Positions 10,278-20,347 of a stretch of 64,000 nt of DNA are shown here, one piece after another. This DNA is from Streptomyces rimosus (GTDB lineage Bacteria > Actinomycetota > Actinomycetes > Streptomycetales > Streptomycetaceae). How positions within the stretch are numbered: the stretch's first letter is position 1; each line of letters begins with the position of its first letter. The translations under genes were made by a program, and so were the position numbers. The stretch is taken from the NCBI RefSeq assembly GCF_008704655.1, contig NZ_CP023688.1, positions 7,818,501 through 7,882,500 on the forward strand, given 5' to 3'. The notes below the pieces were generated by a model. That model did no database searches, had not been told where the DNA came from, and saw nothing but the letters and a program-made list of their open reading frames with translations.

Positions 10278-11326
10278 CGCTGGTTCAGCTGGCGGTCGCC
10301 GCGTTGACTTTGGTCAGCAACGCCTTCTTCGTCGGCGGAGAATTCGCGATGATCTCCGTACGGCGCAGTCAGATCGAGCCGCGTGCCAAAGACGGGGACC
10401 GCCGGGCCGAACGGGCGCTGTGGGGTCTGGAACACCTCTCCGAGATGCTCGCCACCGCCCAACTGGGCGTCACTGCCTCCTCGTTGGTGCTCGGCGCGAT
10501 GGCCGAACCCGCCATCGCGCACCTCGCCGAGCCACTGTTCGCGGCGGTGCGCGTCCCGCACGGACTCGTGCATCCGGTCGCGTTCGTCCTGGCGCTGTCC
10601 CTGGCCACGTATCTGCACATGCTCGTAGGGGAGATGGTCCCCAAGAACATCGCGCTGGCCGCGCCCGAACGCTCCGCGCTGCTGCTGGGGCCGCCGATGG
10701 TGGCCCTCACCCGCGCGCTGCGCCCCGTCGTCGTAAGCATCAACGCCCTGGCCAACACGCTGCTGCGGCTCGTCCGGATCGAGCCGGCGAACGAGGTCGC
10801 CGCCGCCTTCACGGACGAGGAACTCGCCCGTATCGTGCAGGACTCCCGGCACGCCGGGCTGCTCTCCGACACCGGCGGCGAGCGGCTGCGGGACGCGCTG
10901 GAGCTTGGGCAGCGGCCGGTCGGCGATCTGCTCGTACCGCTGTCGGAGATGGTCACCGTCGATCAGCGTGTGACCCCGGACGAGCTGGAACGGACCGCGG
11001 CCCGCGCCGGGTTCTCCCGGCTGCCGGTCACCGGCCCGGCCGGTACGGTCCTCGGCTACCTGCACATCAAGGACACCCTCGGCGTCGTCGAGCGCGACCG
11101 GCCGTTCCCCCGGAAGGCGCTGCGCCCCATGCCACGCGTGCACCGCGACACCCCGCTGGACGACACCCTGACCACGATGCGGGCGGCCGGCACCCAGCTG
11201 GCCGCGGTGGGCGGCGAGCAGGGCGAGGTGCTCGGCTTTGTCACGATGACGGACGTACTCGGGGAGCTGGTGGGCCCGCCCGCCCCGGACCGGGCCCGGG
11301 GCGCGGTCGAAGGAGCGGATCAATGA
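10274..11326 (+). CDS. CNNM/CBS membrane protein (first pair, gene B)
   Basis: 350 residues starting MTLVQLAVAALTLVSNAFFV. The CNNM domain (about 1-190) shows GGEFAMISVRRSQIEPRA, AQLGVTASSLVLGAMAEP and VGEMVPKNIALAAPE; two CBS domains follow (about 205-335). It lacks the C-terminal CorC_HlyC domain present in gene A, so A and B probably form a heteromeric membrane complex handling divalent cations. Four-base overlap with gene A means coupled translation. A second A-B pair with the same architecture lies at 35851-38369. Confidence 0.9.
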   Translation: MTLVQLAVAALTLVSNAFFVGGEFAMISVRRSQIEPRAKDGDRRAERALWGLEHLSEMLATAQLGVTASSLVLGAMAEPAIAHLAEPLFAAVRVPHGLVHPVAFVLALSLATYLHMLVGEMVPKNIALAAPERSALLLGPPMVALTRALRPVVVSINALANTLLRLVRIEPANEVAAAFTDEELARIVQDSRHAGLLSDTGGERLRDALELGQRPVGDLLVPLSEMVTVDQRVTPDELERTAARAGFSRLPVTGPAGTVLGYLHIKDTLGVVERDRPFPRKALRPMPRVHRDTPLDDTLTTMRAAGTQLAAVGGEQGEVLGFVTMTDVLGELVGPPAPDRARGAVEGADQ

Positions 11327-11371
11327 GCGGTCGATGGGCGGATCGATGGGCGGATCGATGGGCGGAGCACG
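11317..11371. repeat. 12-bp tandem repeat at the 3' end of the CNNM gene B
   Basis: Units of the form GATCGATGGGCG occur about four times from 11317 (one unit is a base short and the first is diverged). The array spans the stop codon of the CNNM gene and the short gap before the convergent phosphatase gene. Confidence 0.65.
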
Positions 11372-11393
11372 GTGGCGGAGCGGCGGCCGGGCG

Positions 11394-12533
11394 TCAGTCG
11401 GACACCGCGGCCGAGGGCGAGGGGCAGGCGGTTTCGCGGGGCTCACCGGGCCGCTCGGCGCTGGTGGCCGTGACGGCGGGCGGGGTGTGGGCGTGGTGCT
11501 GGCGGGGCAGGCTGGGCTCCAGCTCGATCAGGACGAGGGCGACATCGTCGTCCTGGGCGCCGTGGGTGTGCCGGCACATCGTCGACAGCACGGCCTCGAT
11601 CGCGTCGTTGAGATCGGGCAGCGAGCAGGCCGGCAGCAGGCCGGCCAGATCGATCATCGTGCCGTGCGGGTCCCGGGCCTCGGCGAGGCCGTCGGTGTAG
11701 AGCAGCAGGCGGTCGCCGGGGGACAGTTCCACCTCCTGGACGCGGGGCATCGGATACAGCCCGATGGGCGTGGTCGGCTCGGCCGGGGTGAGTAAGACCG
11801 GCGGGCCGGCGGCGGGCAGGTGCAGGGGCGGGTGGTGGCCGCAGTTGACCAGCCGCAGCCGCCCCGGGGATATCTCGGCGATCACGGCGGTGATGAAGTC
11901 CTCCGGGCCGAGGTCGTCGATCAGCCGCCGGTCGGCCTCCTCGACCACCTCGGCGAGGTTGCTGCGGGTGTAGGCGCAGTCGCGGAAGTGCCCTATGGCC
12001 GCCGCGGACAGGCGGACCGCCTCCAGGCCCTTGCCGCGTACATCGCCGATCAGCACCCGCAGACCGCTCGGGGTGTCGGCGAAGGCGTACAGATCGCCGC
12101 CGATGACGGCGCGCGGAGCGGCGGAGCGGTAGCGGGCGCACACCGACGCGCCGCTGACCCGGAACGAGGTGGGCCGCAGGATCGCGCGCTGCGCGGCGGC
12201 CGCGACCCCGGCGAGCTGACTGTCCAGGACGGCCTGCCGGTCGGAGGCCCAGGTCGCGTAGGCAGCGGCGGCGGCGAGCACGGTCAGGGACAGCAGCTGG
12301 TCGGTGCGGCTCAGGGTGTGTTCGTGTGCGGCGACGGCCACGCCCAGGAGCAGGGCGGCGAACGAGACCGCGGCGGTGCACGCTCCTTCGAGTCTGGTGG
12401 CGGCGACCAGCGGGCCGATCATCAGCAGCCCGGTCAGGCTGATGTCCGGTCCCAGCGCCAGGTCCCCGGCCGCGACGGCGGCTCCGGCCAGGGCCGTGAG
12501 CAGCAGCAGGGCGCCCTGTCGGACTTCGCGCAT
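11394..12533 (-). CDS. Membrane-bound SpoIIE-type (PP2C) serine/threonine phosphatase
   Basis: 379 residues. About four hydrophobic helices (residues 5-95) are followed by a SpoIIE/PP2C domain (about 130-330) with VIGGDLYAFADT, LIGDVRGKGLEAV, VNCGHHPPLHL and LLLYTDGLAEARD, which include the metal-binding aspartates. Such phosphatases in streptomycetes act on anti-anti-sigma proteins. No sensory PAS or GAF domain is visible. I prefer the ATG at 12533; the frame also opens at a GTG at 12551 that lies inside the likely ribosome site GGGGAGG. The tail (about 340-379) is Pro/Ser/Thr-rich. Confidence 0.9.
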   Translation of the reverse strand: MREVRQGALLLLTALAGAAVAAGDLALGPDISLTGLLMIGPLVAATRLEGACTAAVSFAALLLGVAVAAHEHTLSRTDQLLSLTVLAAAAAYATWASDRQAVLDSQLAGVAAAAQRAILRPTSFRVSGASVCARYRSAAPRAVIGGDLYAFADTPSGLRVLIGDVRGKGLEAVRLSAAAIGHFRDCAYTRSNLAEVVEEADRRLIDDLGPEDFITAVIAEISPGRLRLVNCGHHPPLHLPAAGPPVLLTPAEPTTPIGLYPMPRVQEVELSPGDRLLLYTDGLAEARDPHGTMIDLAGLLPACSLPDLNDAIEAVLSTMCRHTHGAQDDDVALVLIELEPSLPRQHHAHTPPAVTATSAERPGEPRETACPSPSAAVSD

Positions 12534-14457
<1,924 letters not shown>

Positions 14458-14490
14458 TCTCCCGCCGCCCCCGAGCCAGGGGGACACGGC

Positions 14491-14531
14491 CGTCCGGCCC
14501 CGCACCGATTGCCTCGGTGCGGGGCCGGACG
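14491..14531 (+). terminator. Terminator after guaB1
   Basis: A perfect 18-bp stem (14491-14508 with 14514-14531) closes a 5-nt loop (TTGCC), 34 nt after the guaB1 stop. Only weakly T-rich sequence follows, as is common in streptomycetes. Confidence 0.9.
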
Positions 14532-14583
14532 CGTTTGTGCGGCGGGATGTGCGGGAACGTCCAACCGATGAGATTTGTCGTTT

Positions 14584-14646
14584 GTGTGCAACGAACGACC
14601 GCTCGCGGACCAGGTGCGCAACGAATGTTCACGGTTGCGCAAGGAA
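14584..14646 (+). promoter_or_regulatory. Phased direct repeats (candidate AsnC/Lrp operator) upstream of the permease
   Basis: GCAACGAA at 14588 and 14618 and GCAAGGAA at 14639; each is preceded by GTGT, GCGC-like or TGC sequence (full core TGYGCAACGAA). Spacings of 30 and 21 bp put all copies on about the same helix face. The same array occurs upstream of the amidase/monooxygenase pair at 19209-19300. Confidence 0.6.
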
Positions 14647-14652
14647 CCTGCA

Positions 14653-14682
14653 TTACGGCATCTCATGACCGCCCCGTACAGT
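14653..14682 (+). promoter_or_regulatory. Candidate permease promoter
   Basis: TTACGG at 14653-14658 and TACAGT at 14677-14682, 18 bp apart, 14 bp after the start of the last repeat copy. The -35 is a weak match, the -10 a good one. GTACAG and CTGTAC at 14676 and 14689 form a small inverted repeat over the -10. Confidence 0.45.
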
Positions 14683-14824
14683 CATGCGCTGTACGTGGAG
14701 TGGCGGGGACCGCCTGCTCGGCGGTCCCCCCTTCCTTGTCGCGGGTTGTTTCGTCGTACCCGCGCACGGGGCCCGCTGTCGGTCGTCCGCCACCTTGACC
14801 GGCAGCGATGAAGGAGCCACCCCT

Positions 14825-16300
14825 GTGTTGGAGCACGGCGCAGCCCCGCCCGCGGCGGGCAGCGACCCCCGGCCACCCGTTCCCACCGGGGGCCTCGGCG
14901 CCCGCCTGATGCGGCGCAAGCCCGTCGAACGGCTGGTGGCCGAGGGCGGGCAGGGCGAGGGCGGCACCCTCCGCCGCTCGATGGGCATGTGGCAGCTGAC
15001 CATGATCAGCATCGGTGCCACGCTGGGCACCGGCATCTTCGTCGTCCTGGGCGACGCGGTGCCCAAGGCCGGCCCGGCCGTCATCCTCTCGTTCGTCATC
15101 GCCGGCATCACCGCCCTGTTCTCCGCGCTGTCCTATGCGGAGCTGGCCGGCTCCATCCCGGTCTCCGGCTCGTCGTACTCCTACGCCTACGCGACCCTCG
15201 GCGAGCTGGTCGCCTGGGTCTGCGGCTGGTGCCTGATCCTGGAGTACGGCGTCTCCGTCGCGGCCGTCGCGGTCGGCTGGGGCCAGTACCTCAACGAGCT
15301 GCTGTCCGGCACGATCGGCGTCACCCTCCCCGAGGCGCTGTCCGCGCCGCCCGGCGGCGGCGGGATCTTCAACCTCCCGGCGCTGATCGTCGTCATGCTG
15401 GCCATGGTCTTCCTGCTGGGCGGCGCCAAGGAGAGCGCCCGCGCCAACACGATCATGGTGGCCGTCAAGATCGTCGCGCTGCTGCTGTTCTGCGGCGTCG
15501 CCGCCCAGGGCATCAGCTCCGGCAACTACGCCAACTTCATGCCGCTGGGCATCGCCGGCGTCAGCGGCGCCGGGGCCACGCTCTTCTTCTCCTACATCGG
15601 CTTCGACGCCGCCTCCACCGCGGGCGAGGAGGCCAAGAACCCGCAGCGCGACCTGCCGCGCGCGATCATGCTCTCGCTGATCATCGTCACCGCGCTGTAC
15701 TGCCTGGTCGCCGCCGTGGCCGTGGGCGCCCGCCCCTGGAAGAACTTCGAGGGCTCGGAGGCCGCGCTCGCCGGCATCCTGAAGGAGGTCACCGGGCAGG
15801 GCTTCTGGTCCGTGCTGCTGGCCGCCGGCGCCGTCATCGCCATCGCCAGCGTCGTCCTGACGGTGCTCTACGGCCAGACCCGCATCCTGTTCGCGATGTC
15901 CCGCGACGGCCTGGTGCCGAAGGTGTTCTCCAAGGTCCACCCGAAGAGCGGCGCGCCGCGCACCAACACCGTCCTCGTCTCGCTGTTCTGCGGCATCCTG
16001 GCCGCCGCCATCCCGCTCGGCCAGCTCGCCGACGCCACCAGCATCGGCACCCTCTTCGCCTTCGCGCTGGTCAACATCGCGGTGATCGTGCTGCGCTTCA
16101 CCAAGCCGGACATGCCGCGCTCCTTCCGCACACCGCTGGCGCCGGTCTTCCCCGCGATCGGTTTCCTGCTCTGCCTGTACATGATGAGCAGCCTCGGTCC
16201 GGTCACCTGGGTGGTCTTCGGTGTCTGGATGGTCGTCGGGCTCGTGGTCTACTTCGTCTACGGCATGCGCCGCTCCCGATTGGCCACCGCAGAGAAGTGA
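14825..16300 (+). CDS. Amino acid permease of the APC superfamily, cationic amino acid transporter type
   Basis: 491 residues with about 12-13 membrane helices. The first helix carries the APC substrate motif GATLGTGIFVVLG; LSYAELAGSIPVSGSSYSYA, FFSYIGFDAASTAGEEAKNP and YGQTRILFAMSRDGLVP are typical of the CAT (cationic amino acid) subgroup. I set the start at the GTG at 14825, 8 nt after GAAGGAG. Likely a lysine/arginine-type proton symporter in the cytoplasmic membrane. It is followed 19 nt later by an AsnC regulator and preceded by the repeat array, which suggests amino-acid-responsive control. Confidence 0.9.
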   Translation: MLEHGAAPPAAGSDPRPPVPTGGLGARLMRRKPVERLVAEGGQGEGGTLRRSMGMWQLTMISIGATLGTGIFVVLGDAVPKAGPAVILSFVIAGITALFSALSYAELAGSIPVSGSSYSYAYATLGELVAWVCGWCLILEYGVSVAAVAVGWGQYLNELLSGTIGVTLPEALSAPPGGGGIFNLPALIVVMLAMVFLLGGAKESARANTIMVAVKIVALLLFCGVAAQGISSGNYANFMPLGIAGVSGAGATLFFSYIGFDAASTAGEEAKNPQRDLPRAIMLSLIIVTALYCLVAAVAVGARPWKNFEGSEAALAGILKEVTGQGFWSVLLAAGAVIAIASVVLTVLYGQTRILFAMSRDGLVPKVFSKVHPKSGAPRTNTVLVSLFCGILAAAIPLGQLADATSIGTLFAFALVNIAVIVLRFTKPDMPRSFRTPLAPVFPAIGFLLCLYMMSSLGPVTWVVFGVWMVVGLVVYFVYGMRRSRLATAEK

Positions 16301-16319
16301 TCCACCCGCAGTGCGACAG

Positions 16320-16769
16320 ATGAACGAACTCGACCAGCGCATCGTCCATGCCCTGGCGGAGGACGCCCGCCGCTCCTACGCCGACATCGGGGCGGAGGTC
16401 GGACTCTCCGCCCCGGCCGTCAAACGCCGGGTGGACCGGCTGCGGGCCGAGGGCGCCATCACCGGGTTCACCGTCCGGGTGGACCCGGCGGCGCTGGGCT
16501 GGGAGACCGAGGGGTTCATCGAGCTGTTCTGCCGCCGCAACACCTCGCCGGACGCCATCCACCGGGGTCTGGCGCGCTACCCGGAAGTGGCGTCCGCCTC
16601 CACCGTCACCGGTGAGGCGGACGCCATCGTCCAGGTCTTCGCCTCCGACATGCGCCACTTCGAACGCGTACTGGAACGCATCGCGGGCGAGCCGTTCGTG
16701 GAACGCACCAAGTCGGTGCTGGTCCTCTCACCACTGCTGCGGCGGTTCAGCTCGGGGTCGCCCGGGTGA
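16320..16769 (+). CDS. Lrp/AsnC-family transcriptional regulator
   Basis: 149 residues. The N-terminal HTH (YADIGAEVGLSAPAVKRRVD, about residues 20-39) is followed by the RAM ligand-binding domain (about 65-145; the VTGEADAIVQVFASDM segment is characteristic). Such proteins form octamers that bind several phased sites and respond to amino acids. It lies 19 nt after the permease and is probably cotranscribed. The ATG at 16320 is used; a GTG at 16311 is in frame and possible. It is the natural candidate for binding the phased GCAACGAA arrays at 14588 and 19209. Confidence 0.92.
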   Translation: MNELDQRIVHALAEDARRSYADIGAEVGLSAPAVKRRVDRLRAEGAITGFTVRVDPAALGWETEGFIELFCRRNTSPDAIHRGLARYPEVASASTVTGEADAIVQVFASDMRHFERVLERIAGEPFVERTKSVLVLSPLLRRFSSGSPG

Positions 16770-16899
16770 GGGGGCGGCGGTTGCCGTAACCGGTTGCGGG
16801 CGGTACGGGGCCGGGCTCCCGGGCCGGGCTTTCGGTTCCGGGCCCCTGAACCGGGCTCCGGGGCTTGGGCCTGCGGGACTTCCGCCGCCGCGCGACCGG

Positions 16900-17240
16900 G
16901 ACCAGGTGGCGCGACCCGGTGTCCGACCGGATCGGCGCGGGGACTTCCGTACCGTCTTCACCAGCGGCGGGCCGCCGTTCATCGAACTCATCGAAGGGCT
17001 CCAGGGCAGCCTCTGGGACGCCTCCGGGGGCGCGATTCGATCACATCGGATTCTGGACGGCCGATGTGCGGGCCGGCTCACGGCGGCCGGCGGAAGAAGG
17101 CATGCCCGTCGACTTCTCCGGCTGTCTGTACGGGCGGCCGTTCGCCTATCACCGTATGGACAGCGTCGGAGCCCGCCTCGAACTCGTCGACGTGAGCCGG
17201 CAGCCCGCGTTCCCCGACCGGTGGCACCCGGGCTGCGCCC
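16900..17240 (+). pseudogene. Remnant of a VOC (glyoxalase/bleomycin-resistance fold) protein gene
   Basis: Two consecutive pieces of one VOC-type protein are in different frames: about 16950-17034 encodes FRTVFTSGGPPFIELIEGLQ and what follows, and from about 17036 a second frame continues FDHIGFWTADV to DVSRQPAFPDRWHPG. One extra base (or two lost) at 17028-17036 separates them. The N-terminal part, with its first metal ligand, is absent, and no start codon with a ribosome site is seen. The remnant lies in the gap 16770-17246, whose remaining sequence shows nothing else. Confidence 0.75.
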
Positions 17241-17246
17241 CGATCC

Positions 17247-18257
17247 TCACCCCCGCCCGCTCAACCACGCCAGCACCCCGCCCAGTACGAGCAGGGCGCA
17301 GATGCCCAGGTTGACGAGTTTGTAGGAGAGGAAGACCGCGGCGAATTCGCGGATGGTGGCGCTGGGCCAGAAGTAGGCGGCGGTGGGGGCGCCGACGACC
17401 TGGCCGTTGATGCCGGCGCGGCGGGCCAGGATCGCGGCGCGCAGTACGTGGTAGTTGTTCGTGACGATCACGCAGCGGTGGTCCGGCACCGTACGTTCCA
17501 TGATCTCCTTGCTGTACGCCAGGTTCTCCTCCGTCGTGCGGGACTGCTCCTCGCACAGGATGCGGTCCGCGGGGAAGCCGCGCTCGGTCAGGTAGGCCGC
17601 CATCGCCCGGGACTCCGGGAGCTGTTCGTCCGGGCCCTGGCCGCCGGAGGTGAGCAGCAGCGGCGGGTTGCCGCGCCGCGCCTGGCGCTCGTACACGGCG
17701 CGGGCCCGCTCCAGCCGGTTGGCCAGCAGCGGCGGTACGCGCGTACCGCCGATCAGCCCGGAGCCCAGCACCACCACGAAGTCCGCGTTGCGGCGCACCC
17801 GCAGCCGCCCGTAGAGGAACGCGTAGCCGACGAAGCACAGGAAGAGGAAGGAGACGTAGCCGAGCACCAGCAGGGTCGTGGCGGAGACCACGATCAGGGT
17901 GCGCGACCCGGTGCCGGCGGCCGTGATCAGCAGGGCGGTCACCGCGAAGATCCCCAGCCCGGCCAGCAGCGACAGCAGGTTCGCCAGGCTGCGGCCTTCC
18001 TTGCGGACCATCTTCACGCCGTTGAGGATCAGGAAGACGCCGAGGACGAGGATGCCGAGCGTGGGCAGCAGGAGGATGAGCACGGCGGCCGCCACGGCCA
18101 CCGGCATCGGCAGGTGGCGCAGTTGTATGAGCAGGGCCGGGACGAGGAAGACGACGGTCAGGCCCAAGTGGACGGCGTTGCTGAAGCGGCGCCGGTCGCG
18201 CAGCACACCGACGAGGAACAGGACGAAGAAGAGGGCCGGCAGGGCGTACGCGAGCAT
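17247..18257 (-). CDS. YdcF-family (DUF218) membrane protein
   Basis: 336 residues. About four or five N-terminal helices (residues 1-145) precede the DUF218/YdcF domain (about 160-305): FVVVLGSGLIGGTRVPPLL, LLLTSGGQGPDEQLPESRAM, ILCEEQSRTTEENL and VIVTNNYHVLRAAILARRAG. A last hydrophobic helix closes the protein. Family members (SanA, ElyC, YdcF) influence envelope and cell-wall steps; the reaction is not settled. The ATG at 18257 starts the conserved MLAYALPALFF; the open frame upstream only translates a hexamer repeat. It overlaps the decayed VOC gene region at its 3' end. Confidence 0.88.
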   Translation of the reverse strand: MLAYALPALFFVLFLVGVLRDRRRFSNAVHLGLTVVFLVPALLIQLRHLPMPVAVAAAVLILLLPTLGILVLGVFLILNGVKMVRKEGRSLANLLSLLAGLGIFAVTALLITAAGTGSRTLIVVSATTLLVLGYVSFLFLCFVGYAFLYGRLRVRRNADFVVVLGSGLIGGTRVPPLLANRLERARAVYERQARRGNPPLLLTSGGQGPDEQLPESRAMAAYLTERGFPADRILCEEQSRTTEENLAYSKEIMERTVPDHRCVIVTNNYHVLRAAILARRAGINGQVVGAPTAAYFWPSATIREFAAVFLSYKLVNLGICALLVLGGVLAWLSGRG

Positions 18258-18290
18258 GGCCACATCGTAAGTCGGGCGATCATGGGCCCG

Positions 18291-18350
18291 ATGCCGATGC
18301 CGATGCCGATGCCGATGCCGATGCCGGTGCCGGTGCCGGTGCCGGTGCCG
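18291..18350. repeat. Hexanucleotide repeat (6 x ATGCCG, 4 x GTGCCG)
   Basis: Sixty bases made of six ATGCCG units followed by four GTGCCG units, located 34 bp upstream of the DUF218 start and 50 bp downstream of the next minus-strand gene. One transition separates the unit types. Confidence 0.9.
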
Positions 18351-18399
18351 CCTGCCGCGGGCACCGGCCGGCGTGCCCGGCCCCCGCGGCAGGCCGCGG

Positions 18400-19029
18400 T
18401 CAGTTCCCCGGCACCTCCCACGGCACGACCGTGAAGTCCCCGCGCTCCACCGTCTCGAACGGCGCCGAACTGACGCACTTGGGGAGATCCTTGGTGGCCG
18501 TCGGATCGTTGGTGGACGCCCAGCTGTAGCCGAGCCGGTCGGCCCGGCCCGGCCCCCGGTCGTGCACGGAGAAGCCGACCCGCTTGCCCTTGAGGCCCGC
18601 CACGTCGGTCGCGGTGACGATGCCGCTGGCCACCGCGACCTTGCCACCGGTCACCAGGCAGTCGATACGGCCCTTCGCCCAGCCGCTCGTCGTCTTGCCG
18701 ACGTGCCGGAACGCGAAGGTGCCACGTGCCTTGTCGGGCATCTCGTCCTGGCGGAAGCGCGCGTCGAAGGAGAAGCGGACATCGTCGCCGTCGGCCCGGC
18801 GGAGCTTCGCCGACCCGGTCAGCCGCGCGTCGGCGGGCTGGTGGGCGGCGCTCTGCGCGGCGGTGGCGCGCGGCACCGGGTGCGCCGCGTCGGGCGGGGG
18901 TACGGCGAGCGCGGAGCCGCCCGCCCCCGCGGCCAGCAGGACCGCCGCCGAAACGGCGACGAGCCGGAGACATCTGCGGGCGGTGCTGCGAGTGGTGTGG
19001 GTGCGGTGACGGCGGTCCGAACGGTTCAT
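18400..19029 (-). CDS. Secreted protein of unknown function
   Basis: 209 residues from the ATG at 19029 (GGGGGAAG lies 6 nt upstream). An Arg-rich N-terminus and a hydrophobic stretch (VAVSAAVLLAAGAGGSALA, about residues 25-43) form a signal peptide. The mature part has repeated beta-like segments (DDVRFSFDARF, RGTFAFRHVG, ASGIVTATDVAGLKGKRVGF) and two cysteines (DCLV, KCVS) that may pair. I do not recognise a named domain. It is transcribed divergently from the amidase gene, so the phased repeats at 19209-19300 could also affect it. Confidence 0.75.
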   Translation of the reverse strand: MNRSDRRHRTHTTRSTARRCLRLVAVSAAVLLAAGAGGSALAVPPPDAAHPVPRATAAQSAAHQPADARLTGSAKLRRADGDDVRFSFDARFRQDEMPDKARGTFAFRHVGKTTSGWAKGRIDCLVTGGKVAVASGIVTATDVAGLKGKRVGFSVHDRGPGRADRLGYSWASTNDPTATKDLPKCVSSAPFETVERGDFTVVPWEVPGN

Positions 19030-19208
19030 GAGGATCTTCCCCCGACGCAATCGTGAGCGTTCACCCGGACTCTCCGGGCGCCTCGTACGATGCCGTCCGG
19101 CCGGGTGCGCCACATCGGGCCCGGGAGCGATCCCCGTTCCGCCGCGCGGGGGACCGCCCTGCGACCGGAGGCGTACCGGGGGAGCGGATGCCCTCCGCAC
19201 GGCGGCGT

Positions 19209-19300
19209 GCAACCCGCGGCACGCCCCGGGGCGCCGGGCGCAACGAATCGCCGTACCGGCCGTACAACACGCAACGAAACAGCCATCGGCACGCAATGGT
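19209..19300 (+). promoter_or_regulatory. Phased direct repeats (candidate AsnC/Lrp operator) upstream of the davAB-like pair
   Basis: GCAACCCG at 19209, GCAACGAA at 19240 and 19271, and GCAATGGT at 19293; spacings 31, 31 and 22 bp. The last three copies mirror the array at 14588-14646 (30 and 21 bp). Confidence 0.6.
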
Positions 19301-19306
19301 GACGTC

Positions 19307-19336
19307 TTGTACGGGGGGTTCGGCGGACCGTACCGT
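19307..19336 (+). promoter_or_regulatory. Candidate promoter of the davAB-like pair
   Basis: TTGTAC at 19307-19312 and TACCGT at 19331-19336, 18 bp apart; the -35 starts 14 bp after the start of the last repeat copy, exactly as at the permease. Confidence 0.5.
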
Positions 19337-19427
19337 CTAGGCGTCCCGCCGATCGCCGGGCCACGGCCGCACCGCAACGGTGCCGGGCCGGCCGCCGTTC
19401 GTCCGCACGTGTCCTCCGAGGGGTCCC

Positions 19428-20225
19428 ATGTCGTCGCTGCGCACCGCCCTGCTCCAGAGTTCGGGACGGCCCGGCGACGTCGCGCGGAACCTGCGGGCCG
19501 TCGAGGACGCGGCGCGCGAGGCGGCGGCGGGCGGTGCCGGGCTGCTCGTCTGCCCGGAGCTGTTCCTGACCGGCTACGCCATCGGTGAGGACCTGCACAG
19601 GCTCGCCGAACCCGCCGACGGCCCGGCCGCCCGGACGGTGGCCCGAATGGCCGCCGAACACGGCATCGCGGTGCTCTACGGCTACCCGGAGCGCGACGGC
19701 GCGACGGTCTACAACTCGGCACAGCTGATCGGCCCCGATGGGCAGCCGCTGGCCAACTACCGCAAGACCCACCTCTTCGGCTGCTTCGAGCGCGAGTGGT
19801 TCACGCCCGGGGACGAGCCGGTCGTCCAGGCAGAGCTGGACGGTCTCCGGATCGGCCTGATGATCTGCTACGACGTGGAATTCCCGGAGAACGTCCGCGC
19901 CCACGCGCTGGCCGGCACCGACCTGCTGCTGGTGCCCACCGCCCAGCTGCACCCCTTCCAGTTCGTCGCCGAATCGCTCATTCCGGTACGGGCCTTCGAG
20001 AGCCAGCTCTACATCGCCTACGTCAACCGGACCGGCCCGGAGGGCGATTTCGAGTTCGTCGGGCTGAGCTGCCTGGCCGGGCCCGACGGCACCGTGCGCG
20101 CCCGCGCCGGACGCGGCGAGGAGCTGGTGTTCGGCGACGTGGACGCCGCTCTCCTCAAGCGGTCGCGGGAGGACAATCCGTACCTCGCCGACCGGCGCCC
20201 GGGCCTCTACGGCGCGCTGACCTGA
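19428..20225 (+). CDS. davA: Carbon-nitrogen hydrolase, probable 5-aminovaleramide amidohydrolase (DavA-like)
   Basis: 265 residues of the nitrilase superfamily with the Glu-Lys-Cys triad: Glu44 in CPELFLTGY, Lys113 in NYRKTHLFG, Cys147 in ICYDVEFPEN. Length and motifs (CPE-FLTGY-IG, LAE-ADGPAA, VYGYPER, SNYRKTHLFG, ICYD-EFPEN) closely follow Pseudomonas putida DavA as I remember it, which hydrolyses 5-aminovaleramide to 5-aminovalerate. The gene is 122 nt upstream of a DavB-like flavoenzyme, which would make the amide. The ATG at 19428 follows GAGGGG. Other amides cannot be excluded. Confidence 0.85.
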   Translation: MSSLRTALLQSSGRPGDVARNLRAVEDAAREAAAGGAGLLVCPELFLTGYAIGEDLHRLAEPADGPAARTVARMAAEHGIAVLYGYPERDGATVYNSAQLIGPDGQPLANYRKTHLFGCFEREWFTPGDEPVVQAELDGLRIGLMICYDVEFPENVRAHALAGTDLLLVPTAQLHPFQFVAESLIPVRAFESQLYIAYVNRTGPEGDFEFVGLSCLAGPDGTVRARAGRGEELVFGDVDAALLKRSREDNPYLADRRPGLYGALT

Positions 20226-20347
20226 CCACGCCGCCTCTGGCACCGGCCTGACGAAAGCCCCCCACAGCGGCGCCACCGCGCCGCCCCCACGCCTGCCCGC
20301 GTGCACCCACACCCCCCTCAGCACCCGCCTGCAAGGAGCCCGTACCG

